35,004 nucleotides of DNA from an uncultured Collinsella sp. (lineage in GTDB: Bacteria > Actinomycetota > Coriobacteriia > Coriobacteriales > Coriobacteriaceae): contig URHQ01000011.1 in the NCBI GenBank assembly GCA_900547655.1, positions 1-35,004 of the forward strand, read 5' to 3'. Within the stretch, counting starts at the first letter, position 1; the number at the start of each line of letters is the position of its first letter. Under the pieces are notes generated by a model that searched no databases, had not been told where the DNA came from, and worked only from the letters and a program-made list of their open reading frames with translations. Positions 14,458 through 21,993 of the stretch are shown here, piece after piece. Both the position numbers and the translations under genes were made by a program.

Positions 14458-14530
14458 CACTCATTGGGGACAGACTTAAATGAGTGCTCTTGAAATGCCG
14501 GCGCCTGGGGACGTTCCTTTTCTGTCGGCA
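14458..14530. repeat. Two small hairpins with GGGGAC loops
   Basis: CACTCATT (14458-14465) pairs with AATGAGTG (14479-14486) around a loop that starts GGGGACAG. TGCCG (14496-14500) pairs with CGGCA (14526-14530) around a loop with GGGGACGTTCC. A further GGGACGGTCC lies at 14535-14544. The same GGGGACAG core, in reverse orientation, forms the loop of the hairpin at 16988-17026. These look like REP-type short palindromic elements. Confidence 0.55.
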
Positions 14531-14635
14531 GTTTGGGACGGTCCTTAGAGTTGCAGCGCGCCATGAGTGACGTGGTGAAGCGGATCATCCTGTCTTTGAA
14601 GTTCTAAGTAGAATTCCCCGTCTCTGAGCAATGAT

Positions 14636-14790
14636 TAGTGCGCATTTGTGCGTATTTGCGTGCGCAGGATTGCGTGACCATGCGTGTATATGCGCCGTCT
14701 GCGGTTGTATTTTGACCGTTTGGCGGTTATATACGCAGAAGTACGCACATACACGCGTATTTGTGCGAATATATAGCTGTCAGAATTGAA
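14636..14790 (+). promoter_or_regulatory. TGCG-rich operator/promoter region of the oxidoreductase-deoR operon
   Basis: The leader is crowded with TGCG/CGCA motifs, for example GTGCGCATTTGTGCGTATT at 14639-14657, TGCGTGTATATGCGC at 14680-14694, and TACGCACATACACGCG in inverse orientation at 14742-14757. TTGTAT at 14705-14710 and TATATA at 14728-14733 are 17 bases apart and make a plausible sigma-70 promoter between the two motif clusters. The operon encodes a DeoR-family regulator, so these are candidate autoregulatory operator sites. Confidence 0.55.
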
Positions 14791-14817
14791 AGACTTTTCA
14801 CGACGCAGGAGGCATTC

Positions 14818-15897
14818 ATGGCAGATTCCAAGCAGGTTCCACTCGACTCCGCGGCAGCCGCAAAGGCGGCGTTTGCCTCGGTCCAGGATCAGCCGTTCCC
14901 CGATGATATCTTTACGACCCCCGAGCTCCGCTGGGCCGTGATCGGGTGCGGCGTTATCGCCAACCAAATGGCCCAGTCCCTCGCTCTGGCCGGTCGCAAG
15001 CTCGCGGGTGTCGCCAACCGTACGCTGTCCAAGGCCCAGGCTTTTGCCGAGCAGTATGGCGTCGAAAAGGTGTACGAGACGGTTGAGGACCTCTACGCCG
15101 ATCCGGACATCGACGCCGTCTATATCACCACGCCGCACAACACGCATATCACCTATCTGCGTGCCGCGCTGGCTGCCGGCAAGCACGTGCTCTGCGAGAA
15201 GGCCATTACCCTCAACTCTGCCGAGCTCGACGAGGCCCGTGCCATCGCCGACGAGCACAACGTGGTCCTTATGGATGCCACCACGGTGCTCCACATGCCG
15301 TTGTATCAGGAGCTGCGCCGTCGCATGGATGCAGGCGACTTTGGCCGCATGAACCTCGCCCAGCTCAACTTTGGCAGCTATAAGGAGTACGGTGACCTGA
15401 CCAACCGCTTCTACAACCGTAGTCTTGCCGGCGGCGCCATGCTCGACATTGGCGTGTATGCGCTCTCCGTCATGCGCCTATTTATGGCCAGCCAACCCGC
15501 CGAGGTCGTGTCTCTGGGCAATACCTGTGAGACCGGTGTCGACGTTGCGGGCGGCATTGTCTGCCGTAACGCCGAGCAGCAGCTGGGCGTCGTGAGCCTT
15601 ACGCTCCACTCCAAGCAGCCCAAGCGCTCGGTTATCAGCTTCGATAAGTGCTATATCGAGGTCAACGAGTATCCGCGTGCCGACCATGCGACCATTGTGT
15701 GGACTGCAGACGGTCACCGTGAGGAGGTCCACGCTGGCACCGAGGCATACGCTCTGTGCTACGAGATGGCCGACCTGGAGAAGGCCGTTGCCGGCGATGA
15801 TTCGAAGCGCGAGCTTCTGGGCTATGCTTCTGATGTTATGGAGCTGATGACCAAGCTCCGCGCCGATTGGGGAGTCGTGTACCCCGAGGAGGAGTAA
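14818..15897 (+). CDS. Gfo/Idh/MocA-family oxidoreductase
   Basis: The 359-residue protein has an N-terminal NAD(P)-binding Rossmann domain: RWAVIGCGVIANQMAQSLAL around residue 40, then the AGVANRTLSKAQAFA strand and AVYITTPHNTHI. The catalytic-lysine segment reads HVLCEKAITLN, where most relatives have EKP. The C-terminal domain (RFYNRSLAGGAMLDIGVYAL and on) is typical of the family, which oxidises or reduces sugars, inositols and related compounds; the substrate is unknown. The start at 14818 has AGGAGG at 14807-14812; an in-frame ATG at 14761 is rejected for lack of a site. It is three bases upstream of the deoR-type gene. Confidence 0.9.
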   Translation: MADSKQVPLDSAAAAKAAFASVQDQPFPDDIFTTPELRWAVIGCGVIANQMAQSLALAGRKLAGVANRTLSKAQAFAEQYGVEKVYETVEDLYADPDIDAVYITTPHNTHITYLRAALAAGKHVLCEKAITLNSAELDEARAIADEHNVVLMDATTVLHMPLYQELRRRMDAGDFGRMNLAQLNFGSYKEYGDLTNRFYNRSLAGGAMLDIGVYALSVMRLFMASQPAEVVSLGNTCETGVDVAGGIVCRNAEQQLGVVSLTLHSKQPKRSVISFDKCYIEVNEYPRADHATIVWTADGHREEVHAGTEAYALCYEMADLEKAVAGDDSKRELLGYASDVMELMTKLRADWGVVYPEEE

Positions 15898-15900
15898 GCG

Positions 15901-16647
15901 ATGCTTGCGGAAGATAGGCTCAACGCGATCGTGTCGATGGTGCAGCAGGCCGGCTCGGTTACCGTACCGGAGCTTGCCGAAGCCCTGGGCGTGACATCGT
16001 CCACCATTCGCCGTGACTTGCAAACGCTCGACCGCGCGCACCGTATCGCCAAGGTGCACGGAGGCGCGACGAGTCTGGAGCGCGCGCACGTGACGCGCGA
16101 CCTGACGATCAGCGAGCGCAGCGATCTCCATAACGACGACAAGGAGCGCATCTGCGCCCGTGCCGCGGCCCTGGTGGAGCCTGAGAGCTTTGTGTATATC
16201 GATTCGGGCTCCACGACCCTCAAGCTCATCGAACATCTCCCGCATCTCGACGGCGTCACCTATGTGACCGATTCCGTGCTCCATGCTCAGCATCTCGCCC
16301 TGCGCGGTATGCGTACCGTGGTGCTGGGCGGCGAGCTCAAGCCCGAGACCGAGGCGCTCGTCGGTCCCGATGCCTTGGCAACCCTAGACCGCTATAACTT
16401 CAACTGCGGCTTTTGGGGTTCCAATGGCATCGCCGCCGAGCAAGGTCTCACCACACCGGATATCGAGGAAGCGCAGGTCAAGCGTATCTCGATGCGCCAT
16501 ACCGCCAAACGCTTCGTAATCTCGGACGCCAGTAAATTTGGCATGGTGGCGCCCGTTAAGTTCGCGGACTTCCGCGACGCAACGATTATTACCGCGGGCG
16601 AGGTGCCAGCCAAGTACCAGTCGATGGACAACGTCATCACGGTCTAG
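15901..16647 (+). CDS. DeoR-family transcriptional regulator
   Basis: The 248-residue protein has an N-terminal DeoR winged helix (LNAIVSMVQQAGSVTVPELA, then LGVTSSTIRRDLQTLDRAHR and the KVHGGA boundary motif) and a C-terminal phosphosugar-sensing domain with YIDSGSTTLKLIEHL and NGIAAEQGLTTPD. Such proteins usually repress a neighbouring carbohydrate operon and are released by a sugar phosphate. It is translated right behind the oxidoreductase and probably controls that operon through the TGCG-rich leader. The GAGGAGG in the end of the preceding gene serves as its ribosome binding site. Confidence 0.92.
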   Translation: MLAEDRLNAIVSMVQQAGSVTVPELAEALGVTSSTIRRDLQTLDRAHRIAKVHGGATSLERAHVTRDLTISERSDLHNDDKERICARAAALVEPESFVYIDSGSTTLKLIEHLPHLDGVTYVTDSVLHAQHLALRGMRTVVLGGELKPETEALVGPDALATLDRYNFNCGFWGSNGIAAEQGLTTPDIEEAQVKRISMRHTAKRFVISDASKFGMVAPVKFADFRDATIITAGEVPAKYQSMDNVITV

Positions 16648-16686
16648 CGACAGGGCAAGGTCAAAACCATTTAGGTTCCTCAATAG

Positions 16687-16727
16687 AAAAGCGGCAACAC
16701 CCTCGATGGGCGATGCCGCTTTTGTTG
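16687..16727 (+). terminator. Terminator after the DeoR gene
   Basis: AAAAGCGGCA (16687-16696) pairs with TGCCGCTTTT (16714-16723), with an inner CCC/GGG pairing, followed by a T-rich stretch. It ends the oxidoreductase-deoR operon. Confidence 0.85.
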
Positions 16728-16737
16728 TCTGCCGTTT

Positions 16738-16955
16738 TGTCTAAATCTGTAACAACTAGACCGTTAAAAGTGGGCTAGGTGTTACAGATTGAGATACTTC
16801 CGAACCTTGCTGTCCCTTTGTCTCGATCTGTAACATCTGGGACCGATTTTGCCGAGTTATTGTTACAGATTGAGATTTTCCCTTAAGGGGGATTCGAATG
16901 TCTCGATCTGTAACAGATAGACCAGAAATTGGGTTCTAACTGTTACGGATCGAGA
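16738..16955. repeat. Three tandem 57-bp palindromic repeats with 80-81-bp period
   Basis: Three units of 57 bases lie at 16738-16794, 16819-16875 and 16899-16955. Each starts with TGTCT(C/A)(G/A)ATCTGTAACA and ends with the near-complement TGTTAC(A/G)GAT(T/C)GAGA. The loops differ (25 bases each), but keep a CC and GG pair that can extend the stem, for instance CTAGACC/GGGCTAG in unit 1. The spacers of 24 and 23 bases are unrelated. There is no coding capacity, and the array is not attached to any known system. Confidence 0.85.
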
Positions 16956-16987
16956 CGTTTTGGGACCGCGGCTGGGTCATTGCGGCA

Positions 16988-17026
16988 AAACCACCACAAA
17001 GGTGCCTGTCCCCATTGTGGTGGTTT
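16988..17026. repeat. 12-bp hairpin with GGGGACAGGCACC loop
   Basis: AAACCACCACAA (16988-16999) pairs perfectly with TTGTGGTGGTTT (17015-17026). On the minus strand the loop reads TGGGGACAGGCACCT. It lies at the 3' end of the rluA-type gene and overlaps its stop codon by two bases, so it may double as that gene's terminator. It shares its loop core with the hairpins at 14458-14530. Confidence 0.7.
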
Positions 17027-17684
17027 AGGGCTCCCAGGGGCAGGGGGCTTCGATGTGGATGTGCTCGCCGGTTACGGGATGCGTGAAGGACACGCTGTGG
17101 GCGTGGAGCATCAGGCCGCAGGGACGCGGCGTGCCGTACAGGTCGTCGCCTACCAGGGGATGACGCTCGCTGGCCAGATGCACACGGATCTGGTGCTTGC
17201 GGCCGGTGAGCAGCTCGACATCGATATACGAACGTGCGGGCAGGCCTCGGCGGCTCTTAAGGCGTTTGAGCACCTTCACGCGCGTCTGAGACGGCTTGCC
17301 GCTGGCGCCGACGCGCATCTTGCGGCTGTCGTGGCGGTCGCGGGCGATGGGCTTGTCGATGAGCTTTTCGTTCCAGTCGATCTTGCCCTCGGCGAGCGCC
17401 AGGTAGTGCTTTTCGAAAGCGTGGTCGATGATCATCTGGTCAAAGGCGGGCTGCGTCTGCTTGTCGAGCGAGAACAACACCACGCCGGTGGTGTCGCGGT
17501 CCAGGCGGTTGAGCGGCTGCATGTCGGTCGCGGCAAAGCCGTCGCCCATTGCCAGCAGCAGGTCGCTGGCGTAGTCGGTGAGCGTGCGCTCGCCGGTGCC
17601 GTCGCCGTGGACGATCATGCCGGCGGGCTTGTCGATGGCCATGAGCCAGGCATCGCAGTAGAGGACTTGAGGTTCTTCGTTCAC
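17025..17684 (-). CDS. RluA-family pseudouridine synthase
   Basis: The 219-residue protein has the RluA-family catalytic motif LNRLDRDTTGVVLF, with catalytic Asp62, the KHYLALAEG strand and the C-terminal LLTGRKHQIRVHLA and VGDDLYG blocks. It lacks the N-terminal S4 domain of RluC/RluD, which fits the short RluA/TruC-like subgroup. It isomerises uridine to pseudouridine in rRNA or tRNA; the exact target is not readable. GAAAGG precedes the ATG at 17684. It lies 15 bases downstream of the U32 gene on the same strand and is likely co-transcribed with it. Confidence 0.93.
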   Translation of the reverse strand: MNEEPQVLYCDAWLMAIDKPAGMIVHGDGTGERTLTDYASDLLLAMGDGFAATDMQPLNRLDRDTTGVVLFSLDKQTQPAFDQMIIDHAFEKHYLALAEGKIDWNEKLIDKPIARDRHDSRKMRVGASGKPSQTRVKVLKRLKSRRGLPARSYIDVELLTGRKHQIRVHLASERHPLVGDDLYGTPRPCGLMLHAHSVSFTHPVTGEHIHIEAPCPWEP

Positions 17685-17699
17685 GTGTAAGCCTTTCGG

Positions 17700-20195
17700 T
17701 TAACTGATTCCCACAAACATGCAGCCTGAGGTCGCCCCGCGTAGACGGGCGGCGGGCTTGCGGCCGGCCTGCGCTGCTTCGACGGCTCGACGGACGCGGG
17801 CGACGGCACGGCCCACCTCATCCGTCTCGAGCAGCGTTCCGTCCACCATGAGACGACGCACGCCGGCGTCGAGCAGCTGTGGTACCTGCGGTGTGAGGTC
17901 GATGGGGTAGGCATCGTACAGGCGCGAGCGGCCGTGGATGTCGGTACGCACCGGCATGACCTTGCTGTCGATATTCTTGAGCGAGAGCTTGCGGGCACGC
18001 AGGCGGCAGTTGGCGCAATCGTGGATGCAGCCGTTGGCAACCTGCAGAATGCAATGCTCGCTTGTCATGACGCGTGGGCGGCCAAAGACGGTGATGCCCA
18101 GAGCCGCGGGCGCGGCGGCGCCGAGCGAGACAATCTCGTCGAGCGTGATCTCGGGCGAGAGCCAAAACGCACCGGCTCCGCGCTCGGCAAGCGCCTCCAT
18201 GCAGGGCGTGTTGTGCACCGGCAGGCAAGAGCGAATCTCGGCCGTGGCGCCAACCTGGGCGGCCAGGGCAAGCTCAGAGATGTTGCCAATAGCGACCGTG
18301 GCGCCGGCAACAACCCACGGGTCAACGCGTGTGTGGTCAACGGCACGGCAGACCTCGTCGAGTACGGGAAAGATGCCCTGCTCAAACGCATCGGCGGGGG
18401 AGAGCTCCGCCGCATCGAGCGCGTCGGTGGTCATGTAGATGCGCGTTGCGCCCTCCGCGCGAGCGGCCTCGGCGGCCTCGAGCGAGGTGACGGTGGCGCA
18501 GATCTGCGGCTCATCGCGGTAGTGCTCGGGCGCGGGGCGGGAATCACTGGTTACAATCGCCGGCAGCTCGAGCTTTTTCGCGCGCTCCTCGTACGGTGCC
18601 AGAATGGTCTCTTCCAGCGCCTTACAAGCGGCGGCGCGCACCTTGTGCACGGCGGAAAAGCCCATGCCACAGCCTTCATCGAGCGCCACCTCAAAGCTCG
18701 CTGCCTCAAAGGGCGAGGAGCCCATGCGGCCCACATGCTCGACCAGATCGGCTGCCTCGACCGCACGGGTCTTGGCGGCCTCGACGGTGAAGCCCGTGGC
18801 GGTGGCGGTGAGCGCGGGGTTGTCACAGCAGGTGAGTGTGACAGTAAACGGCTCGCCCAGGCGCGCCACGACGGACACGTCAACAGCTCGGCGGCGCAGC
18901 ACATCGCGCTTGAGCGCGGCGCCGGCGGCGTCGATGGCGCGCTGACTGCGAATCACGCGGACGCGGCAGCCCTCGGGCATGCTGCGGGGCACGCGGCACT
19001 CAATGATGTCACCGGCGGCGGCATCATCGGCGGCAATGGTGGTCAGGAACTGGTCAAACTCGTTATCGTGGCGAAGCTCCAGCAGGTCGCCTTTGCCCAC
19101 GGGCTCAAACAGCTCAATGCGGGCGATGGCGGCGCGGCGACGGCGGTCGTCGGGCTTGAGGCCGCGCACATCGCGGTTGGCCGGGCGGCTGCCCAGCACC
19201 GTACCCACGATCTGGCCGCGGTTGTTGGAACGCTCATAGCTCATCATCTCGTCGCCCGAGGTGCCGTCCTGATAGGCGTGCGTAAAGTCGCGGTTGAAGC
19301 AGCGCTTGAGCTGGCGCTGGCGGGCGGCTTCCTCGTCCTTGGCAACGGCGGCTCCGGATAGCATGTCGTCAATTTCGTGACGATACACATCGACGATGGA
19401 GTACACGTAATCGGGAGCCTTCATGCGGCCCTCGAGCTTGAGCGATGCGGCGCCGGCGTCATACAGACGGCGAACGAGCTGTGAGGTGTTGGTGTCGCGC
19501 GGGCATAGCGCACGCTCGCGGCCGGCGGGGGAGAGAGCGCGACCGTTTTCGTCGATCAGCTCGTAGGGCAGGCGGCAGGGCTGGGCGCACATGCCGCGGT
19601 TGGCCGAGCGGCCCGCCATGGCAAAGCTCGAGAGCAGGCATAGGCCCGAGTAGCAAAAGCAGATGGCACCGTGGCTAAAGACCTCCAGGTCAACGTCGGG
19701 CGCGGCGTCGTGGATGGCAGCAATCTCGTCGATGGAGAGCTCGCGCGAGAGGGTCACGCGGTCGGCGCCCTGCTCACGGCACCAAAGGGTTCCGCGGTCG
19801 TCGTGGATGTTCGCCTGGGTTGAGATGTGCGTCTCGATGCCGGGCATCGTGCGCTTGACCTCAAAGAACAGACCCCAGTCCTGGATGATGAAGGCGTCGG
19901 CGCCCAGCGTGGAGCAGCGATGGATGAGCTGCAGTGCATCGCCCATCTCAGACTGCTTGATGACGATGTTGACCGTGACGTAGACGCGCGACCCGGCTAG
20001 ATGCGCGGCGCGGCAGGCTTGCTCAAAGGCCTCGTCGGTAAAGTTGGTGGCCTTGCGGCGGGCGTTGAAGCTGCCCATGCCGCAGTAGATGGCATCGGCG
20101 CCCGCGGCGAGCGCGGCGGCAAAGGGCTCCGGGCCTCCGGCGGGGGCCAAAAGCTCGGGCCTGCGGTTAGTGGTTCGGCTGGCGGTTGCGGTCAT
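17700..20195 (-). CDS. U32-family peptidase / RlhA-like protein, long form
   Basis: The 831-residue product begins with the U32 motif block ELLAPAGGPEPFAAALAAGA, followed by GADAIYCGMGSFNARRKA, the signature EVFSHGAICFCYSGLC, and the cysteine cluster in RSANRGMCAQPCRLPY. A second half includes a DUF3656-like domain and a C-terminal segment with CILQVANGCIHDCANCRLRA, a probable iron-sulfur cysteine set. Bacterial U32 members such as RlhA and TrhP hydroxylate RNA bases rather than cut proteins, which suits pairing with an RluA-type enzyme. At 831 residues it is longer than RlhA (about 650). A GAAAGGCAGGA site precedes the ATG. Confidence 0.88.
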   Translation of the reverse strand: MTATASRTTNRRPELLAPAGGPEPFAAALAAGADAIYCGMGSFNARRKATNFTDEAFEQACRAAHLAGSRVYVTVNIVIKQSEMGDALQLIHRCSTLGADAFIIQDWGLFFEVKRTMPGIETHISTQANIHDDRGTLWCREQGADRVTLSRELSIDEIAAIHDAAPDVDLEVFSHGAICFCYSGLCLLSSFAMAGRSANRGMCAQPCRLPYELIDENGRALSPAGRERALCPRDTNTSQLVRRLYDAGAASLKLEGRMKAPDYVYSIVDVYRHEIDDMLSGAAVAKDEEAARQRQLKRCFNRDFTHAYQDGTSGDEMMSYERSNNRGQIVGTVLGSRPANRDVRGLKPDDRRRRAAIARIELFEPVGKGDLLELRHDNEFDQFLTTIAADDAAAGDIIECRVPRSMPEGCRVRVIRSQRAIDAAGAALKRDVLRRRAVDVSVVARLGEPFTVTLTCCDNPALTATATGFTVEAAKTRAVEAADLVEHVGRMGSSPFEAASFEVALDEGCGMGFSAVHKVRAAACKALEETILAPYEERAKKLELPAIVTSDSRPAPEHYRDEPQICATVTSLEAAEAARAEGATRIYMTTDALDAAELSPADAFEQGIFPVLDEVCRAVDHTRVDPWVVAGATVAIGNISELALAAQVGATAEIRSCLPVHNTPCMEALAERGAGAFWLSPEITLDEIVSLGAAAPAALGITVFGRPRVMTSEHCILQVANGCIHDCANCRLRARKLSLKNIDSKVMPVRTDIHGRSRLYDAYPIDLTPQVPQLLDAGVRRLMVDGTLLETDEVGRAVARVRRAVEAAQAGRKPAARLRGATSGCMFVGIS

Positions 20196-20494
20196 ATCCT
20201 GCCTTTCAAAATGCTCAGATATTCAAAAGTATAGTGGCGTCGCTGCGGTGGGCGACGCCCGCAGCCTAAGCAGGACAAAGTCTTCAGCAGCTTGGACTGG
20301 CTGCTCCACATGAGAACCGTTCAGCGGTTCGGGGAAACCGTTGAGCGATAAAATATTCTCGCAACGTGATAATAATCTTGCATCGCGCGGAAACCTTGAG
20401 TACTATCCCAATCAAGCGCGGTGTTCAGACCGAATTGTGCCTCCCGGTGCGAACACCGCGCTCACGCTCTCTATCTGATTGTAAGGAGAAAAAC
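20196..20494. promoter_or_regulatory. Divergent U32/ridA intergenic region with leader hairpin
   Basis: This 299-base region separates the minus-strand U32 gene from ridA. Bases 20415-20426 (AGCGCGGTGTTC) pair perfectly with 20451-20462, leaving a 24-base loop, 33 bases before the ridA start; it has no T-tract, so it is a candidate leader or operator element and not a terminator. A short GAACCGTTCAGCGGTTC hairpin lies near 20311-20327. AT-rich segments around 20345-20385 could hold the ridA promoter, but no clear box pair stands out. Confidence 0.5.
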
Positions 20495-20872
20495 ATGAGC
20501 AAGACCGTCGTGTCTTCCGATAACGCACCCGCAGCCATCGGCCCGTATTCCCCCGGTATCCAGGCCGGCAACATGGTGTTCCTGTCCGGCCAGCTGGGCA
20601 TCGATCCCGCGACCGGCAAGATGCCCGAGGGCGTCGAGGCCCAGGCCAAGCAGTCCCTCGCCAACGTTGAGGCCCTGCTGACCGCTGCCGGCGCCACCTT
20701 TGCCGATGTCGTCAAGACCACGGTCTACCTGGCCGACATCGCCGACTTCGCCGCCGTGAACGAGATCTACGCCTCCAAGTTCGAGGCCCCGTTCCCCGCG
20801 CGCAGCGCCTTCCAGGTTGCCGCCCTTCCGGCTGGCGGTCTGGTCGAGATCGAGGTCATCGCCGCTCTCTAA
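20495..20872 (+). CDS. ridA: RidA-family enamine/imine deaminase
   Basis: The 125-residue protein is a full-length RidA (YjgF/YER057c/UK114). It has NAPAAIGPYSPGIQAGNMVF, SGQLGIDPATGKMP and the C-terminal PARSAFQVAALPAGGLVEIE with the substrate-binding arginine. RidA hydrolyses reactive 2-aminoacrylate and similar enamines formed by PLP enzymes. The start at 20495 has TAAGGAGA at 20482-20489; an in-frame ATG at 20366 is rejected because the added 43 residues are unlike the family and span a leader hairpin. Its neighbour is a YheO-type regulator and the purine operon, so it might handle intermediates of that pathway, but that is speculative. Confidence 0.96.
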   Translation: MSKTVVSSDNAPAAIGPYSPGIQAGNMVFLSGQLGIDPATGKMPEGVEAQAKQSLANVEALLTAAGATFADVVKTTVYLADIADFAAVNEIYASKFEAPFPARSAFQVAALPAGGLVEIEVIAAL

Positions 20873-20902
20873 GGCGTTGGCCACAACTAAACATGACATG
20901 CA

Positions 20903-20942
20903 AAAAGACCCTGCAGCGCGTGCGAGCTGCAGGGTCTTTTGT
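20903..20942. terminator. 15-bp perfect bidirectional terminator
   Basis: AAAAGACCCTGCAGC (20903-20917) pairs with GCTGCAGGGTCTTTT (20926-20940). It ends ridA on the plus strand and the convergent regulator gene on the minus strand. Confidence 0.95.
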
Positions 20943-20984
20943 CAAGTGATGGATCGCTTGTGGAGCCGCGCTCCATTTTGCTCG

Positions 20985-21641
20985 TTAGCCTTCCTTGCGA
21001 ACTTTTTGCAGGTAGCGGTAGACGCTGGGCTCCGAGATGCCCAGCGCGGTGGCGGCGCAGGCAACAGCGCCCTTGAGCATGAACACCCCGTTGCCGTTGA
21101 GGTGGCGAATGACGTCCACGCGGTCGCTCTGACCAAGCGACGCCACATCCAGCCCGCGCGTGCTCAGCAACTCGGCAATGCTGCGGTCGATGAGCTCCTG
21201 TGTGGACTCCGAAAGGCTTTCGACCTCGATAGGGGCGGGCTCCGTGCGCGTCGGCGCCGCGTCGAAGCACGCCATGAGCTGCTGCGCCATGGCGTTGATG
21301 GAGCGCACGGTCGAGAGGTCGGTGTTGACGCAGAGCATACCGACGATCTCGTCATTCTCGCGGATAAAGTACGTCGCTGACTCCAACGTTTTGCCGCCGG
21401 CACCGCGCCCCTCGTAGCCCGTAATAAACGGCAGGTCGCGATACTTGGGGTCGTGCATGATCTTGAGTGCCAGATCGGTGGCGGGGCCGCCGACCTTGCG
21501 GCCGCTCACGATGCCGTTGCGAATATCGACGATGGCGTGGTCGGGATCCGAGAAATCGTGCAGCACGATTTCGCTGTTTTTGCCGAGTATCTGCTCCAGA
21601 AAATCGACCATCGGCAAAAAGCGACGTACGGTCTCGTTCAC
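20985..21641 (-). CDS. YheO-like PAS/HTH transcriptional regulator
   Basis: The 218-residue product has an N-terminal YheO-type PAS domain (LPMVDFLEQILGKNSEIVLH, then SGRKVGGPATDLAL and YFIRENDEIVGMLCVNTD) and a C-terminal HTH (LKGAVACAATALGISEPSVY). DauR-like members control amino acid or purine-related catabolic genes in response to a small ligand. A GTG start at 21641 is chosen, because AGGAG lies seven bases upstream and VNETVRRFLPMVDFL resembles the family start; the longer frame from 21782 adds 47 unlike residues. It is divergent from the purine operon at 21994 and is a good candidate for its regulator. Confidence 0.88.
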   Translation of the reverse strand: MNETVRRFLPMVDFLEQILGKNSEIVLHDFSDPDHAIVDIRNGIVSGRKVGGPATDLALKIMHDPKYRDLPFITGYEGRGAGGKTLESATYFIRENDEIVGMLCVNTDLSTVRSINAMAQQLMACFDAAPTRTEPAPIEVESLSESTQELIDRSIAELLSTRGLDVASLGQSDRVDVIRHLNGNGVFMLKGAVACAATALGISEPSVYRYLQKVRKEG

Positions 21642-21993
21642 GGGCAACTCCTTTGGGTGAAATCGGAAATGTTCATAACAATTTTTTCTCATGGTAACAC
21701 GCTGCCCATCATCTCGTATATCCGCAGGTACATTGCGTAATGCAGACGAACGGTAGGAATTTAGCGGTAAACGGTTGACCAAAAGAAATGTTAGATGTTA
21801 TTTTGACCAGACACTTTCTTGACCTGCTGAAATGCGTAATTTCAGCTGAAGAATAGTCTGATAACAAAAAATTATTATTGAGAATGAGAATCATCTTTAA
21901 TACGATATGCAATGAAGGCACAACCTCAACCCCGCACTGCGTCACAATAGAGCGTTAGATGCGAAAACAACTACTTCGAGGATTGGTGGTCAA
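21642..21993. promoter_or_regulatory. AT-rich divergent regulatory region with a Fur-like box
   Basis: These 352 bases between the YheO-type regulator and the purine permease are markedly AT-rich against a GC-rich background. GAGAATGAGAATCATCTTT at 21880-21898 resembles the classic 19-bp Fur box with about 14 matching positions. Candidate promoter pieces for the operon are TTGACC (21776-21781) and TTGACC (21829-21834). An ATGCGTAATTTCAGCTGAA segment near 21833-21851 has partial dyad symmetry. No gene is seen. Confidence 0.5.

Noticed and set aside
14296..14493. 65-codon frame as a TnpB C-terminus
   Set aside because: It lacks the TnpB zinc-finger cysteines and the RuvC motif; the stretch is better explained as hairpin-rich end DNA.
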